Source of the DNA: Poteriospumella lacustris
Lineage: Eukaryota; Sar; Chrysophyceae; Chromulinales; Dinobryaceae
Reading direction: 5' to 3'
NCBI GenBank assembly: GCA_008000375.1
Contig: SMOI01000013.1
Location: 69,438 to 111,292 of the forward strand
DNA: 41,855 nucleotides
Of this stretch, positions 34,035-41,855 are shown piece by piece. The notes under the pieces were generated by a model. It made no database searches. It saw nothing but the letters and a program-made list of their open reading frames with translations, and was not told where the DNA came from. A program made the translations under genes and the position numbers. Position 1 is the stretch's first letter. Every line of letters begins with the position of its first letter.

Positions 34035-34095
34035 TTAAATTTCGAAATAATCAACGTGGGCGCCAGAATCAAAGGTTCCTGAGCTGAGAAGAGTC
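34035..34095 (-). pseudogene. Truncated 3' end of sepiapterin reductase carried by the right arm
   Basis: These 61 bp are identical in reverse complement to the last codons and stop of the sepiapterin reductase gene (31071-31131). They encode only the final 19 residues or so. By chance the frame continues upstream on the minus strand as a 76-codon open frame to 34265, but that part matches nothing and lies antisense to the MFS gene 5' end. Confidence 0.9.
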
Positions 34096-34256
34096 GTCTT
34101 CATCTTCATGAGGCCGTCGTCATCTTCATGCTCATGAGTGCTGGGATCAAAATCAAGAAGAAGGCCAAGATGGACGGGGAATGGAAGAATCACTTTGATT
34201 CGTCTCTTGGGGATTCCGACGACCGTTCCTTTAGAATTATTACATTCATCAAAATC

Positions 34257-35564
34257 ATGGCTCAAATGGAAAAAAAGTCTTCTTCATCGCAAAATGACCA
34301 GTATATCCTATGGATCGTCTACTTGAATGTTGCCCTCTACGCAACTTGCTTTCAAATACAGAGGCCATTGGAACCATTTTTGGTCGATAAGTTGATAAAA
34401 AATGGTGCCACCGACTCCGGACAGGAGTATGCGAAGCTGCAGTCCTTCTTTAGTATCATTCAAATGGTGGGGTCGTTGATATCTGGCAGAATGCTTGACC
34501 GCTTCGGCGTGAAGGGTGGATTTGTGGTGAACTTTGTTGCGTGCGCTTTGTGCTATGGACTTCTCTCTCAAGCGACGACGTTACCCATTCTCTATGCGTC
34601 TAAAATCCCATCGGTATTTCAGATGGGTTTTCTGTGTGCGCAAGTAGCGGCTTCGCAGGTTACATCGGACGGGCCGGAGCGTGTCCAAGCTCTGGGACGA
34701 TTAACGATGAGCTATACTGTTGGTTCAGTACTAGGCCCAACTATTGGAGGCTTTTTGGGTGCCTCTGGTGACTACTACTTTGGTGCCAAGTTAGCTGTCG
34801 TGGGCTCTGTGATTTCTATATTTTTGACATTTCTTCTCCCGAACGATATTCAACAAAAGCGAGTCGGTGAGGATGAGAGTCTCTCTGGGTCTTCGAAGAC
34901 TAAGAAGACTTTTCCCTCCATTTGGAACGTTATTTCTTTGGTCTGGGTTCTCCTTTCCGCTAAAGTCATTACGTCCGTTGCGAATGCCATGGCAACAACC
35001 GTCTTCCCTATTGTATTGAAGAACAATTATCAGGTTGACGAGAAAGGTCTTGGGATGATCATGTCAGCGAGTTCAGCGTTCAACGCTGTTGTGAGTGGAC
35101 TTTTCCTAGCCCCTTTGACTTCTTGGCTTGGTGGCGATTTGTCGTTTGTCATTTTCAACTGCCTATTGGCGATGACGACACTGTCCCTGGTCCAGGGACT
35201 CGCGACATTAGAGACGTTCTCCACGTCGTTTGGTCCATTGTACGGGATGTTGTCGTTCGTGGGTGTGGGTTTTGCCATTTCGATTTTCCAGTACGTTTTG
35301 GCAACAACTATTACCAGCGAATCTACCACTCGAGTTGGTCCTGATTCGAAGGGCACGCTGTTGGGACTGGAGCATTCGCTCTTTGCAGCGGCGCGCGTAG
35401 CATCACCGCAACTCGGAATATACATTTTGCAGAGCAACGGTATCAGTGCCGTTTGCATTGCATGCTCTGCTATTTTCGGAGTTGTGTCCGTCCTGTGGCA
35501 AATGTTCCATGGTGCATCGTTGAGCAACAAAATTGATAAGGAAAGCGAGCGAAAGGAGAAGTAG
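34257..35564 (+). CDS. Major facilitator superfamily transporter (SLC22A18/Tet-like)
   Basis: A single-exon gene of 435 residues with about 12 hydrophobic spans in two halves, split by a Lys/Ser-rich loop (about 200-220). MFS marks are GRMLDRFGVKGG, which is the motif A loop between helices 2 and 3, and ALGRLTMSYTVGSVLGPTIG, which is the helix 5 motif C region. The pattern LYASKIPSVF...QVTSDGPERVQALGRL is close to SLC22A18/MFSD9-type carriers; the substrate is unknown. The Met at 34257 has A at -3 and G at +4. In-frame ATGs at 34128 and 34134 would add 43 or 41 hydrophilic residues but have poorer contexts, and a short ATG frame at 34108-34137 precedes them. The upstream region starts at the breakpoint of inverted repeat 1 (34095/34096), so its promoter may have been changed by the duplication. 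Confidence 0.85.
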   Translation: MAQMEKKSSSSQNDQYILWIVYLNVALYATCFQIQRPLEPFLVDKLIKNGATDSGQEYAKLQSFFSIIQMVGSLISGRMLDRFGVKGGFVVNFVACALCYGLLSQATTLPILYASKIPSVFQMGFLCAQVAASQVTSDGPERVQALGRLTMSYTVGSVLGPTIGGFLGASGDYYFGAKLAVVGSVISIFLTFLLPNDIQQKRVGEDESLSGSSKTKKTFPSIWNVISLVWVLLSAKVITSVANAMATTVFPIVLKNNYQVDEKGLGMIMSASSAFNAVVSGLFLAPLTSWLGGDLSFVIFNCLLAMTTLSLVQGLATLETFSTSFGPLYGMLSFVGVGFAISIFQYVLATTITSESTTRVGPDSKGTLLGLEHSLFAAARVASPQLGIYILQSNGISAVCIACSAIFGVVSVLWQMFHGASLSNKIDKESERKEK

Positions 35565-35972
35565 TCGACGTTGTTCAGTACTTGTACACGAAACTAATTC
35601 GTGTTCTATTGTCATTTGATGTATTCAATGTGCGTGTCAACCGAGATAGCCTTCGCAGGGATCTACTACTTTCTACACAATACAAAAAACAATAGGTGTA
35701 GCCGCCACAGAAGTATGGATGTGCGGTAAGTGTACCAAGTGCTCCATACTGCCAAGGTGAAGGCTCCACACTCCGCACTGCACGCGACGGTCGTCGTCGT
35801 CGTCGTGCCTCCCCTGCAGGCGTTTCACCTCGCGCACCGCTGCTGCAGTCGGACTTCGCAGCGGTCGAATGCTATCGACTTGGTCCGTTGGTCGATTTGG
35901 ACTTGAATTGACTTCGAACTGCCTCCTGTCTTATACCAGACTGTATTTGGGCACACTCTCTTGCCAACCGAG
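35565..35972. other. Intergenic region upstream of the DNAI3-like gene
   Basis: About 400 bp between codirectional genes. It contains a short GTC repeat at 35789-35806 and nothing else I recognise. The promoter of the dynein chain gene is expected here. Confidence 0.5.
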
Positions 35973-38900
35973 ATGCCGGATCCTCTGCCGGTACCCAAGG
36001 GCATCAAGCCCATGTTCATTCGGGGTTCTACCCTGGAGAAATATGGAATGAAAACTGGACCAGGCGTGAACGACGTCGTGGACTACAAGTATCTTCCGAA
36101 GGCCGACATCATGAAGGAAATCCAGACGTTCGGCATGATGTGCGACTTCGAGCCTGCAAAGAAGGAAATCGAATCATATAGCGGCGACCAGATCTTGGTG
36201 GTAGTGGACCGCGACAGCAAATATGGCGAGACGTATTTGGTGATCTACACGGACGAGGCGAAAGACCTGATATTGAAAGACATATTGGAAGCGCAAGATG
36301 CACTGCAGGCGCAGCTACGAGAAGAGATGCGTCTCGAGGAAGAGCGTCGCGCGGCAGAGTTGGCTCGGCTGAGTGTGGTGTACGAGGACAAGCCGTGGAC
36401 GCCTCGGCCATGGCGGTCGTCGACGGCCGCCGACACTGAGGCAGAGGTGCGCGCACTGAATCACGAGCCAACGAGAGAACGCGTGGTGATCGAGATCACG
36501 CGGCCGAAGAAGTTCATGAAGCAGAACTACCGCTTCACGGACCGCAACTCGGACATCGGCGGTGTGGCGGAGTTCCGCGCCGTCAAGGACCCGAACTTCA
36601 AGTTGATTCGCGAGTCGGAGCGCGGCATTCAGGTGGCGCCGGCTCTGGCAGACGGGGACGCGCAGACGACGTACTATCGAGCAGTAAACAAGGCGGTGCA
36701 GTACGAATCAGCGACGACATCGACGTCCACATCGACGTCCACATCGACGTCGACCCATCACAACGAGAACATTTCGGACTCGCTGCTGGCATTCTTGGAG
36801 AAAGCGACGGTGCGCATCGAGCAGGCGCTGCAGCAGAATGAAAGCGTGGATATTTTCCACGACACGTTCCGTCTGCACGGCGACGGAGACGGCGAGGGCC
36901 AGGAGGGCGTACAGACGGACTCGGAGCTACGGTATCTGAAGAACTTCGCCGACGCGAACTACTCGAAGAACAAGCCGTTGGTGGCGATCGACTGGATGCC
37001 GAAGGCACAGGGTCTGGTGGCGGTGTCGGCCGTGCGCAATCTGACGTTCGACCAGCGAATCCCGATCTTGGGTCAGACGCAGACGTCGTTCGTGTTGCTG
37101 TGGGACTTCCGGCTGCTGGTGAAGCCGCTGCTGATCATGCAGTCGCACCACGAGATCTTCACGTTCCGGTTCAACCGCACGAACCCGAACATCGTGGTGG
37201 GCGGCACGATCACGGGTCAGGTGGTGCTGTGGGACATCACGGAGGCGATGCAGCACGCACAGGGCAAGTCGGCGACGGGCAGTGGCGGCGGTGGCAGCAG
37301 CGCGGACGGGTCAGCGACGGGTCCGAGCAACGGCGGCGGGTCGCTGCTGGGCGGTGGAGTGGACGACGAGTCGCTGGCGGCGTCGTTGTCGCTGCCGCAG
37401 AACCCGAAGTACATATCGACGGTGGACCACAGCCACAAGCGGTGCGTGGCGGACCTGTTCTGGCTGCCGCCGACGACGCAGATCAACCATCGCGGTCGGT
37501 TGGTGGGCGAGGAGCACCTGGACGGACAGTCGTATCAGTTCGTGACGGTGGCGGGCGACGGCATGGTGATGGTGTGGGACGTGCGGTACGAGAAGATCTT
37601 CAACGACGAGCTGCGCCACATCGGCCGCGCGAAGCACGTGCCGACGGAGAAAGTGTCGAACGCCGGAGCGGCCGCGGCGAGCAACAACGCAGGCGGCAGC
37701 GGCGGTGGCGGCGGCGCAGCGAATGCACCGGCGGCGTCGACGACGAACCCGGGTCTGAAGCCGCTGTGGGCGCCGATCTTCAAGACACATCTGAAGCGGC
37801 TGGACGGCGTGGGCGAGCTGTCGCTGTGTCGCATCTGCGACACGGCGAACGCGAAGTACCTGACGTCGACGGGGAACTACTTCATGATCGGCAAGCAGGC
37901 GTCGTTTCCGGGCGACAACCGCGCGCAGTTCATGATCGCGACGGAGGAAGGCGACATCATTTTCGCGGATCTGTCGGCGCGCAAGGAGACGACGACGAAT
38001 GCGGCGAAGGAAGAAGAGGGCGACGACGAGGACGCGGAGGTGTCGTGCGTGAAGTGGATCACGAAGGACCACGCGCGGCCGTCGGTGCACGTGCAGGAGT
38101 CGCCGTTCTTCCCGCAGATCGTGTTGTCGATCAGCGACTGGAACTTCCACATCTGGAAGCTGGGCGAGGACAAGCCGCTGTTCACGTCTCCGATGGCGCA
38201 CTGCTACCTGACGGCGGGCTGCTGGTCGAACACGCGGCCGGCGGTGATCCTGCTGGCGTGTGCGGACGGACAGATCCTGGTGTGGGACTTCACGGACTCG
38301 TCGTTCCACCACTCGCTGCAGCTGAAGGCCGCGCCGTACAAGATCACGTCGATGGAGCTGTTGTCGTCGACGGCGACGGTGGCGGCGACGGCGGCGGCGG
38401 CGCCGGGGGCGTCGAGCGGCAACGCCGCGGCGAAGGACGCGTCGTCCGGAGGCACCGCGGCAGGCGCCGGTGCGGCGGCCGGGCAGCAGGCGAAGTTCCA
38501 GCTGCTGGCGGTCGGCGACGAGGCGGGCACGCTGCACATCCACGAGATGCCGTACAACCTGACGAAGAAGGTGCACCGCGAGGAGATCATCATGCAGAAG
38601 TTTCTGGAGCGCGAGCTGCAGCGCATCGAGCTGGAGAAGGCGCAGGCGGAGACGGAGGTGCAGCTGATCGGCAGCAGCGGCGAGGGCGCGGCGGGCGGCG
38701 ACCGACCCGGCACGGCGGACAACGCGCTGCTGGCGGCGGTGAACGTGGCCATGTCCTCCACGGCGACGGCGGGAGGAGCGTCGGGTACGGCGGTGTCGCG
38801 ACCCACGACGACGCTGGATCCGAACGCGAAGGACGTGGACGTGGCGAACATGTCGGCGGCGGAGCTGGCGTTGCGTGCGGAGCTGGCGGCGCTGCAGAAG

Positions 38901-38987
38901 GAAGAAGACGAGTTCCTGAAGCTCGAGGCCATCTTCGTCACGGAGATGGGTCTGGGGCCGGCGGAGGACGGCAAAGCGGCGTCGTAG
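35973..38987 (+). CDS. DNAI3: Axonemal inner-arm dynein I1/f intermediate chain, WD-repeat (copy 1)
   Basis: A single-exon gene of 1004 residues, similar in length and layout to DNAI3 (WDR63; Chlamydomonas IC140). The N-terminal region has the family block KADIMKEIQTFGMMCDFEPA and GDQILVVVDRDSKYGETYLV. Mid-protein marks are FLEKATVRIEQALQQNESVD, then WD repeats beginning near residue 330: AIDWMPKAQGLVAVSAV, NPNIVVGGTITGQVVLWDIT, and later GDGMVMVWDVRYEKIF, SDWNFHIWKLGEDKPLF and CADGQILVWDF. The C-terminus is a charged coiled coil (QKFLERELQRIELEKAQAE). This chain anchors the two-headed inner dynein arm in flagella. The ATG at 35973 is the first in frame; GC content is higher than in neighbouring genes. 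From codon 178 to the stop the gene is duplicated in inverted orientation at 39372-41855. Linkers rich in Gly, Ser and Ala look low-complexity. Confidence 0.9.
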   Translation: MPDPLPVPKGIKPMFIRGSTLEKYGMKTGPGVNDVVDYKYLPKADIMKEIQTFGMMCDFEPAKKEIESYSGDQILVVVDRDSKYGETYLVIYTDEAKDLILKDILEAQDALQAQLREEMRLEEERRAAELARLSVVYEDKPWTPRPWRSSTAADTEAEVRALNHEPTRERVVIEITRPKKFMKQNYRFTDRNSDIGGVAEFRAVKDPNFKLIRESERGIQVAPALADGDAQTTYYRAVNKAVQYESATTSTSTSTSTSTSTHHNENISDSLLAFLEKATVRIEQALQQNESVDIFHDTFRLHGDGDGEGQEGVQTDSELRYLKNFADANYSKNKPLVAIDWMPKAQGLVAVSAVRNLTFDQRIPILGQTQTSFVLLWDFRLLVKPLLIMQSHHEIFTFRFNRTNPNIVVGGTITGQVVLWDITEAMQHAQGKSATGSGGGGSSADGSATGPSNGGGSLLGGGVDDESLAASLSLPQNPKYISTVDHSHKRCVADLFWLPPTTQINHRGRLVGEEHLDGQSYQFVTVAGDGMVMVWDVRYEKIFNDELRHIGRAKHVPTEKVSNAGAAAASNNAGGSGGGGGAANAPAASTTNPGLKPLWAPIFKTHLKRLDGVGELSLCRICDTANAKYLTSTGNYFMIGKQASFPGDNRAQFMIATEEGDIIFADLSARKETTTNAAKEEEGDDEDAEVSCVKWITKDHARPSVHVQESPFFPQIVLSISDWNFHIWKLGEDKPLFTSPMAHCYLTAGCWSNTRPAVILLACADGQILVWDFTDSSFHHSLQLKAAPYKITSMELLSSTATVAATAAAAPGASSGNAAAKDASSGGTAAGAGAAAGQQAKFQLLAVGDEAGTLHIHEMPYNLTKKVHREEIIMQKFLERELQRIELEKAQAETEVQLIGSSGEGAAGGDRPGTADNALLAAVNVAMSSTATAGGASGTAVSRPTTTLDPNAKDVDVANMSAAELALRAELAALQKEEDEFLKLEAIFVTEMGLGPAEDGKAAS

Positions 38988-39063
38988 AGCGCGGACGGTC
39001 CGCGTCGGGGGCGCCGAGACACCGACGGTGGCACGGGTCGCTGTGTCGCTGTAACCACTAAGT
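36504..39063 (+). repeat. Left arm of inverted repeat 2 (DNAI3 duplication)
   Basis: The segment pairs with 39296-41855 in reverse complement; paired positions sum to 78359 with no indel. It is at least 2560 bp and is limited only by the end of the window. Coding positions 36504-38987 appear identical. The 76 bp after the stop codon hold five mismatches, then pairing ends at 39063/39296. Confidence 0.97.
36719..36754 (+). repeat. 12 bp tandem repeat encoding a Thr-Ser run
   Basis: Three units of ATCGACGTCCAC (the last one altered at one base) lie in frame in the DNAI3-like gene and produce alternating Thr and Ser. The same repeat is present in the inverted copy at 41605-41640. Confidence 0.85.
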
Positions 39064-39295
39064 ATCTCGTGTGTTGTTCTGTTGTTCGACTGGTTTGTGT
39101 TGCATGGACTGTCACAGTGACGGGCTTGACGCGTTTGTTTTCTCACTGAGTCGACACCTGCCGTGTGATAGACGGGGACGGCAAGTAAAGGCTCCGATCT
39201 TCTGAGCGGGGACAGTGTACACCCCTCGCCACTTGGAAGCGCAGTCCGAATGGTCACGACACAAAACAGGAAACACACAATAACAAAACGGTACA
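39064..39295. other. Unpaired 232 bp spacer of inverted repeat 2
   Basis: It separates the two convergent dynein chain copies and must hold both 3' ends. No gene was seen. The two sides share short GTTTTGTGT-like stretches, which may be remains of a longer homologous 3' UTR that has drifted. Confidence 0.8.
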
Positions 39296-41855
39296 ACTTA
39301 GTGGTTACAGCGGCGCAGCGACCCGTGCCACCGCCGGTATCTCTGCGCCCCCGACGCGGACCGTCCGCGCTCTACGACGCCGCTTTGCCGTCCTCCGCCG
39401 GCCCCAGACCCATCTCCGTGACGAAGATGGCCTCGAGCTTCAGGAACTCGTCTTCTTCCTTCTGCAGCGCCGCCAGCTCCGCACGCAACGCCAGCTCCGC
39501 CGCCGACATGTTCGCCACGTCCACGTCCTTCGCGTTCGGATCCAGCGTCGTCGTGGGTCGCGACACCGCCGTACCCGACGCTCCTCCCGCCGTCGCCGTG
39601 GAGGACATGGCCACGTTCACCGCCGCCAGCAGCGCGTTGTCCGCCGTGCCGGGTCGGTCGCCGCCCGCCGCGCCCTCGCCGCTGCTGCCGATCAGCTGCA
39701 CCTCCGTCTCCGCCTGCGCCTTCTCCAGCTCGATGCGCTGCAGCTCGCGCTCCAGAAACTTCTGCATGATGATCTCCTCGCGGTGCACCTTCTTCGTCAG
39801 GTTGTACGGCATCTCGTGGATGTGCAGCGTGCCCGCCTCGTCGCCGACCGCCAGCAGCTGGAACTTCGCCTGCTGCCCGGCCGCCGCACCGGCGCCTGCC
39901 GCGGTGCCTCCGGACGACGCGTCCTTCGCCGCGGCGTTGCCGCTCGACGCCCCCGGCGCCGCCGCCGCCGTCGCCGCCACCGTCGCCGTCGACGACAACA
40001 GCTCCATCGACGTGATCTTGTACGGCGCGGCCTTCAGCTGCAGCGAGTGGTGGAACGACGAGTCCGTGAAGTCCCACACCAGGATCTGTCCGTCCGCACA
40101 CGCCAGCAGGATCACCGCCGGCCGCGTGTTCGACCAGCAGCCCGCCGTCAGGTAGCAGTGCGCCATCGGAGACGTGAACAGCGGCTTGTCCTCGCCCAGC
40201 TTCCAGATGTGGAAGTTCCAGTCGCTGATCGACAACACGATCTGCGGGAAGAACGGCGACTCCTGCACGTGCACCGACGGCCGCGCGTGGTCCTTCGTGA
40301 TCCACTTCACGCACGACACCTCCGCGTCCTCGTCGTCGCCCTCTTCTTCCTTCGCCGCATTCGTCGTCGTCTCCTTGCGCGCCGACAGATCCGCGAAAAT
40401 GATGTCGCCTTCCTCCGTCGCGATCATGAACTGCGCGCGGTTGTCGCCCGGAAACGACGCCTGCTTGCCGATCATGAAGTAGTTCCCCGTCGACGTCAGG
40501 TACTTCGCGTTCGCCGTGTCGCAGATGCGACACAGCGACAGCTCGCCCACGCCGTCCAGCCGCTTCAGATGTGTCTTGAAGATCGGCGCCCACAGCGGCT
40601 TCAGACCCGGGTTCGTCGTCGACGCCGCCGGTGCATTCGCTGCGCCGCCGCCACCGCCGCTGCCGCCTGCGTTGTTGCTCGCCGCGGCCGCTCCGGCGTT
40701 CGACACTTTCTCCGTCGGCACGTGCTTCGCGCGGCCGATGTGGCGCAGCTCGTCGTTGAAGATCTTCTCGTACCGCACGTCCCACACCATCACCATGCCG
40801 TCGCCCGCCACCGTCACGAACTGATACGACTGTCCGTCCAGGTGCTCCTCGCCCACCAACCGACCGCGATGGTTGATCTGCGTCGTCGGCGGCAGCCAGA
40901 ACAGGTCCGCCACGCACCGCTTGTGGCTGTGGTCCACCGTCGATATGTACTTCGGGTTCTGCGGCAGCGACAACGACGCCGCCAGCGACTCGTCGTCCAC
41001 TCCACCGCCCAGCAGCGACCCGCCGCCGTTGCTCGGACCCGTCGCTGACCCGTCCGCGCTGCTGCCACCGCCGCCACTGCCCGTCGCCGACTTGCCCTGT
41101 GCGTGCTGCATCGCCTCCGTGATGTCCCACAGCACCACCTGACCCGTGATCGTGCCGCCCACCACGATGTTCGGGTTCGTGCGGTTGAACCGGAACGTGA
41201 AGATCTCGTGGTGCGACTGCATGATCAGCAGCGGCTTCACCAGCAGCCGGAAGTCCCACAGCAACACGAACGACGTCTGCGTCTGACCCAAGATCGGGAT
41301 TCGCTGGTCGAACGTCAGATTGCGCACGGCCGACACCGCCACCAGACCCTGTGCCTTCGGCATCCAGTCGATCGCCACCAACGGCTTGTTCTTCGAGTAG
41401 TTCGCGTCGGCGAAGTTCTTCAGATACCGTAGCTCCGAGTCCGTCTGTACGCCCTCCTGGCCCTCGCCGTCTCCGTCGCCGTGCAGACGGAACGTGTCGT
41501 GGAAAATATCCACGCTTTCATTCTGCTGCAGCGCCTGCTCGATGCGCACCGTCGCTTTCTCCAAGAATGCCAGCAGCGAGTCCGAAATGTTCTCGTTGTG
41601 ATGGGTCGACGTCGATGTGGACGTCGATGTGGACGTCGATGTCGTCGCTGATTCGTACTGCACCGCCTTGTTTACTGCTCGATAGTACGTCGTCTGCGCG
41701 TCCCCGTCTGCCAGAGCCGGCGCCACCTGAATGCCGCGCTCCGACTCGCGAATCAACTTGAAGTTCGGGTCCTTGACGGCGCGGAACTCCGCCACACCGC
41801 CGATGTCCGAGTTGCGGTCCGTGAAGCGGTAGTTCTGCTTCATGAACTTCTTCGG
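39296..41855 (-). repeat. Right arm of inverted repeat 2 (DNAI3 duplication), runs off the window
   Basis: Reverse complement of 36504-39063. The last base of the window still pairs (41855 with 36504), so the true outer end and the breakpoint are not visible here. Confidence 0.97.
39372..41855 (-). CDS. DNAI3: Axonemal inner-arm dynein I1/f intermediate chain (copy 2, 5' partial at window end)
   Basis: The frame is open from the window edge to a TAG stop and encodes residues 178-1004 of copy 1 without any visible difference. An internal Met at 41843 is not the real start; the N-terminal 177 codons, if present, are beyond the window. Copy 1 and copy 2 are convergent, with 384 bp between their stop codons. 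The 3' UTR differs from that of copy 1 at five sites and then becomes unrelated, so transcripts from the two copies could be told apart by their 3' ends. Whether this copy has its own promoter or is cut at its 5' end cannot be judged here. Confidence 0.9.
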   Translation of the reverse strand, partial: PKKFMKQNYRFTDRNSDIGGVAEFRAVKDPNFKLIRESERGIQVAPALADGDAQTTYYRAVNKAVQYESATTSTSTSTSTSTSTHHNENISDSLLAFLEKATVRIEQALQQNESVDIFHDTFRLHGDGDGEGQEGVQTDSELRYLKNFADANYSKNKPLVAIDWMPKAQGLVAVSAVRNLTFDQRIPILGQTQTSFVLLWDFRLLVKPLLIMQSHHEIFTFRFNRTNPNIVVGGTITGQVVLWDITEAMQHAQGKSATGSGGGGSSADGSATGPSNGGGSLLGGGVDDESLAASLSLPQNPKYISTVDHSHKRCVADLFWLPPTTQINHRGRLVGEEHLDGQSYQFVTVAGDGMVMVWDVRYEKIFNDELRHIGRAKHVPTEKVSNAGAAAASNNAGGSGGGGGAANAPAASTTNPGLKPLWAPIFKTHLKRLDGVGELSLCRICDTANAKYLTSTGNYFMIGKQASFPGDNRAQFMIATEEGDIIFADLSARKETTTNAAKEEEGDDEDAEVSCVKWITKDHARPSVHVQESPFFPQIVLSISDWNFHIWKLGEDKPLFTSPMAHCYLTAGCWSNTRPAVILLACADGQILVWDFTDSSFHHSLQLKAAPYKITSMELLSSTATVAATAAAAPGASSGNAAAKDASSGGTAAGAGAAAGQQAKFQLLAVGDEAGTLHIHEMPYNLTKKVHREEIIMQKFLERELQRIELEKAQAETEVQLIGSSGEGAAGGDRPGTADNALLAAVNVAMSSTATAGGASGTAVSRPTTTLDPNAKDVDVANMSAAELALRAELAALQKEEDEFLKLEAIFVTEMGLGPAEDGKAAS

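Larger units (their letters stand above)
32780..34095 (-). repeat. Right arm of inverted repeat 1 (IMP4 duplication)
   Basis: Reverse complement of 31071-32386, 1316 bp, with a single mismatch 8 bp from the loop-side end. It contains a full IMP4 gene, its upstream region and a 61 bp sepiapterin reductase tail. The presence of this truncated neighbour marks it as the derived arm. Confidence 0.97.

Noticed and set aside
31071-34095. Inverted repeat 1 as a DNA transposon or foldback element
   Set aside because: The arms contain an ordinary intron-bearing host gene and flanking DNA; there is no transposase and no visible target-site duplication.
34035-34265. Minus-strand 76-codon frame ending in the sepiapterin reductase tail
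   Set aside because: Only the last 19 or so codons are homologous; the rest is antisense to the MFS 5' region and is a chance fusion at the breakpoint.
37100-39296. Long open frames in other frames of the DNAI3-like gene (653 codons +, 661 codons -)
   Set aside because: High GC content removes stop codons in all frames; the proteins are Gly/Arg or Arg/His repeats with no recognisable domain, while the called frame has clear WD motifs.
35973-41855. Inverted repeat 2 as an organellar-genome inverted repeat
   Set aside because: The genes are nuclear (axonemal dynein chain) and no plastid or mitochondrial genes or rRNAs are present.

Overview
The window is a stretch of eukaryotic nuclear DNA. 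Genes are closely packed on both strands, are cut by very short GT..AG introns (55 to 105 nt), and encode clear eukaryotic proteins. Three predicted proteins (SufD, a mitochondrial/plastid-type PheRS and a MATE transporter) begin with a hydrophobic signal segment followed by a Phe- or Leu-centred cleavage motif. This is the bipartite targeting signal of algae with a complex red-lineage plastid. An axonemal inner-arm dynein intermediate chain (DNAI3/WDR63/IC140 type) implies a flagellate stage. The best guess is a flagellate ochrophyte (photosynthetic heterokont) or a close relative with a similar plastid; the species cannot be named from the sequence.

Left part (1-19.8 kb): the 3' end of a phosphoesterase-like gene (+), then a five-exon SufD gene for plastid Fe-S assembly (-). 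Divergent from SufD is a giant HECT E3 ubiquitin ligase gene (+), 5546 residues, with 5507 of them on one 16.5 kb exon. Its visible domains include SPRY, LamG-like, MIB/HERC2, UBA, SH3b-like and ubiquitin-like segments ahead of the HECT catalytic domain.

Middle (20.3-31.1 kb): a UAF30-like protein with DEK_C and two SWIB domains (-), with a G-rich repeat directly after its stop codon; PheRS (+); MATE transporter (+); NSRP1/CCDC55-type splicing factor (+); SCT1/GPT2-type glycerol-3-phosphate acyltransferase (-); sepiapterin reductase (+). These are mostly housekeeping functions with no obvious shared pathway.

Right part (31-41.9 kb): this is the unusual region. Two separate large inverted duplications flank an MFS transporter gene. 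The first has 1316 bp arms and carries two complete IMP4 genes tail to tail around a 393 bp loop. The second has arms of at least 2560 bp and carries two DNAI3 genes tail to tail around a 232 bp spacer, and its right arm runs off the window. The coding parts of the arms appear identical. The few mismatches sit at the loop-proximal ends, which looks like continuing gene conversion, very recent duplication, or less likely an assembly artefact. The right arm of the first repeat carries a 61 bp piece of the sepiapterin reductase gene, so the left IMP4 copy is the parent and the right copy the derived one.
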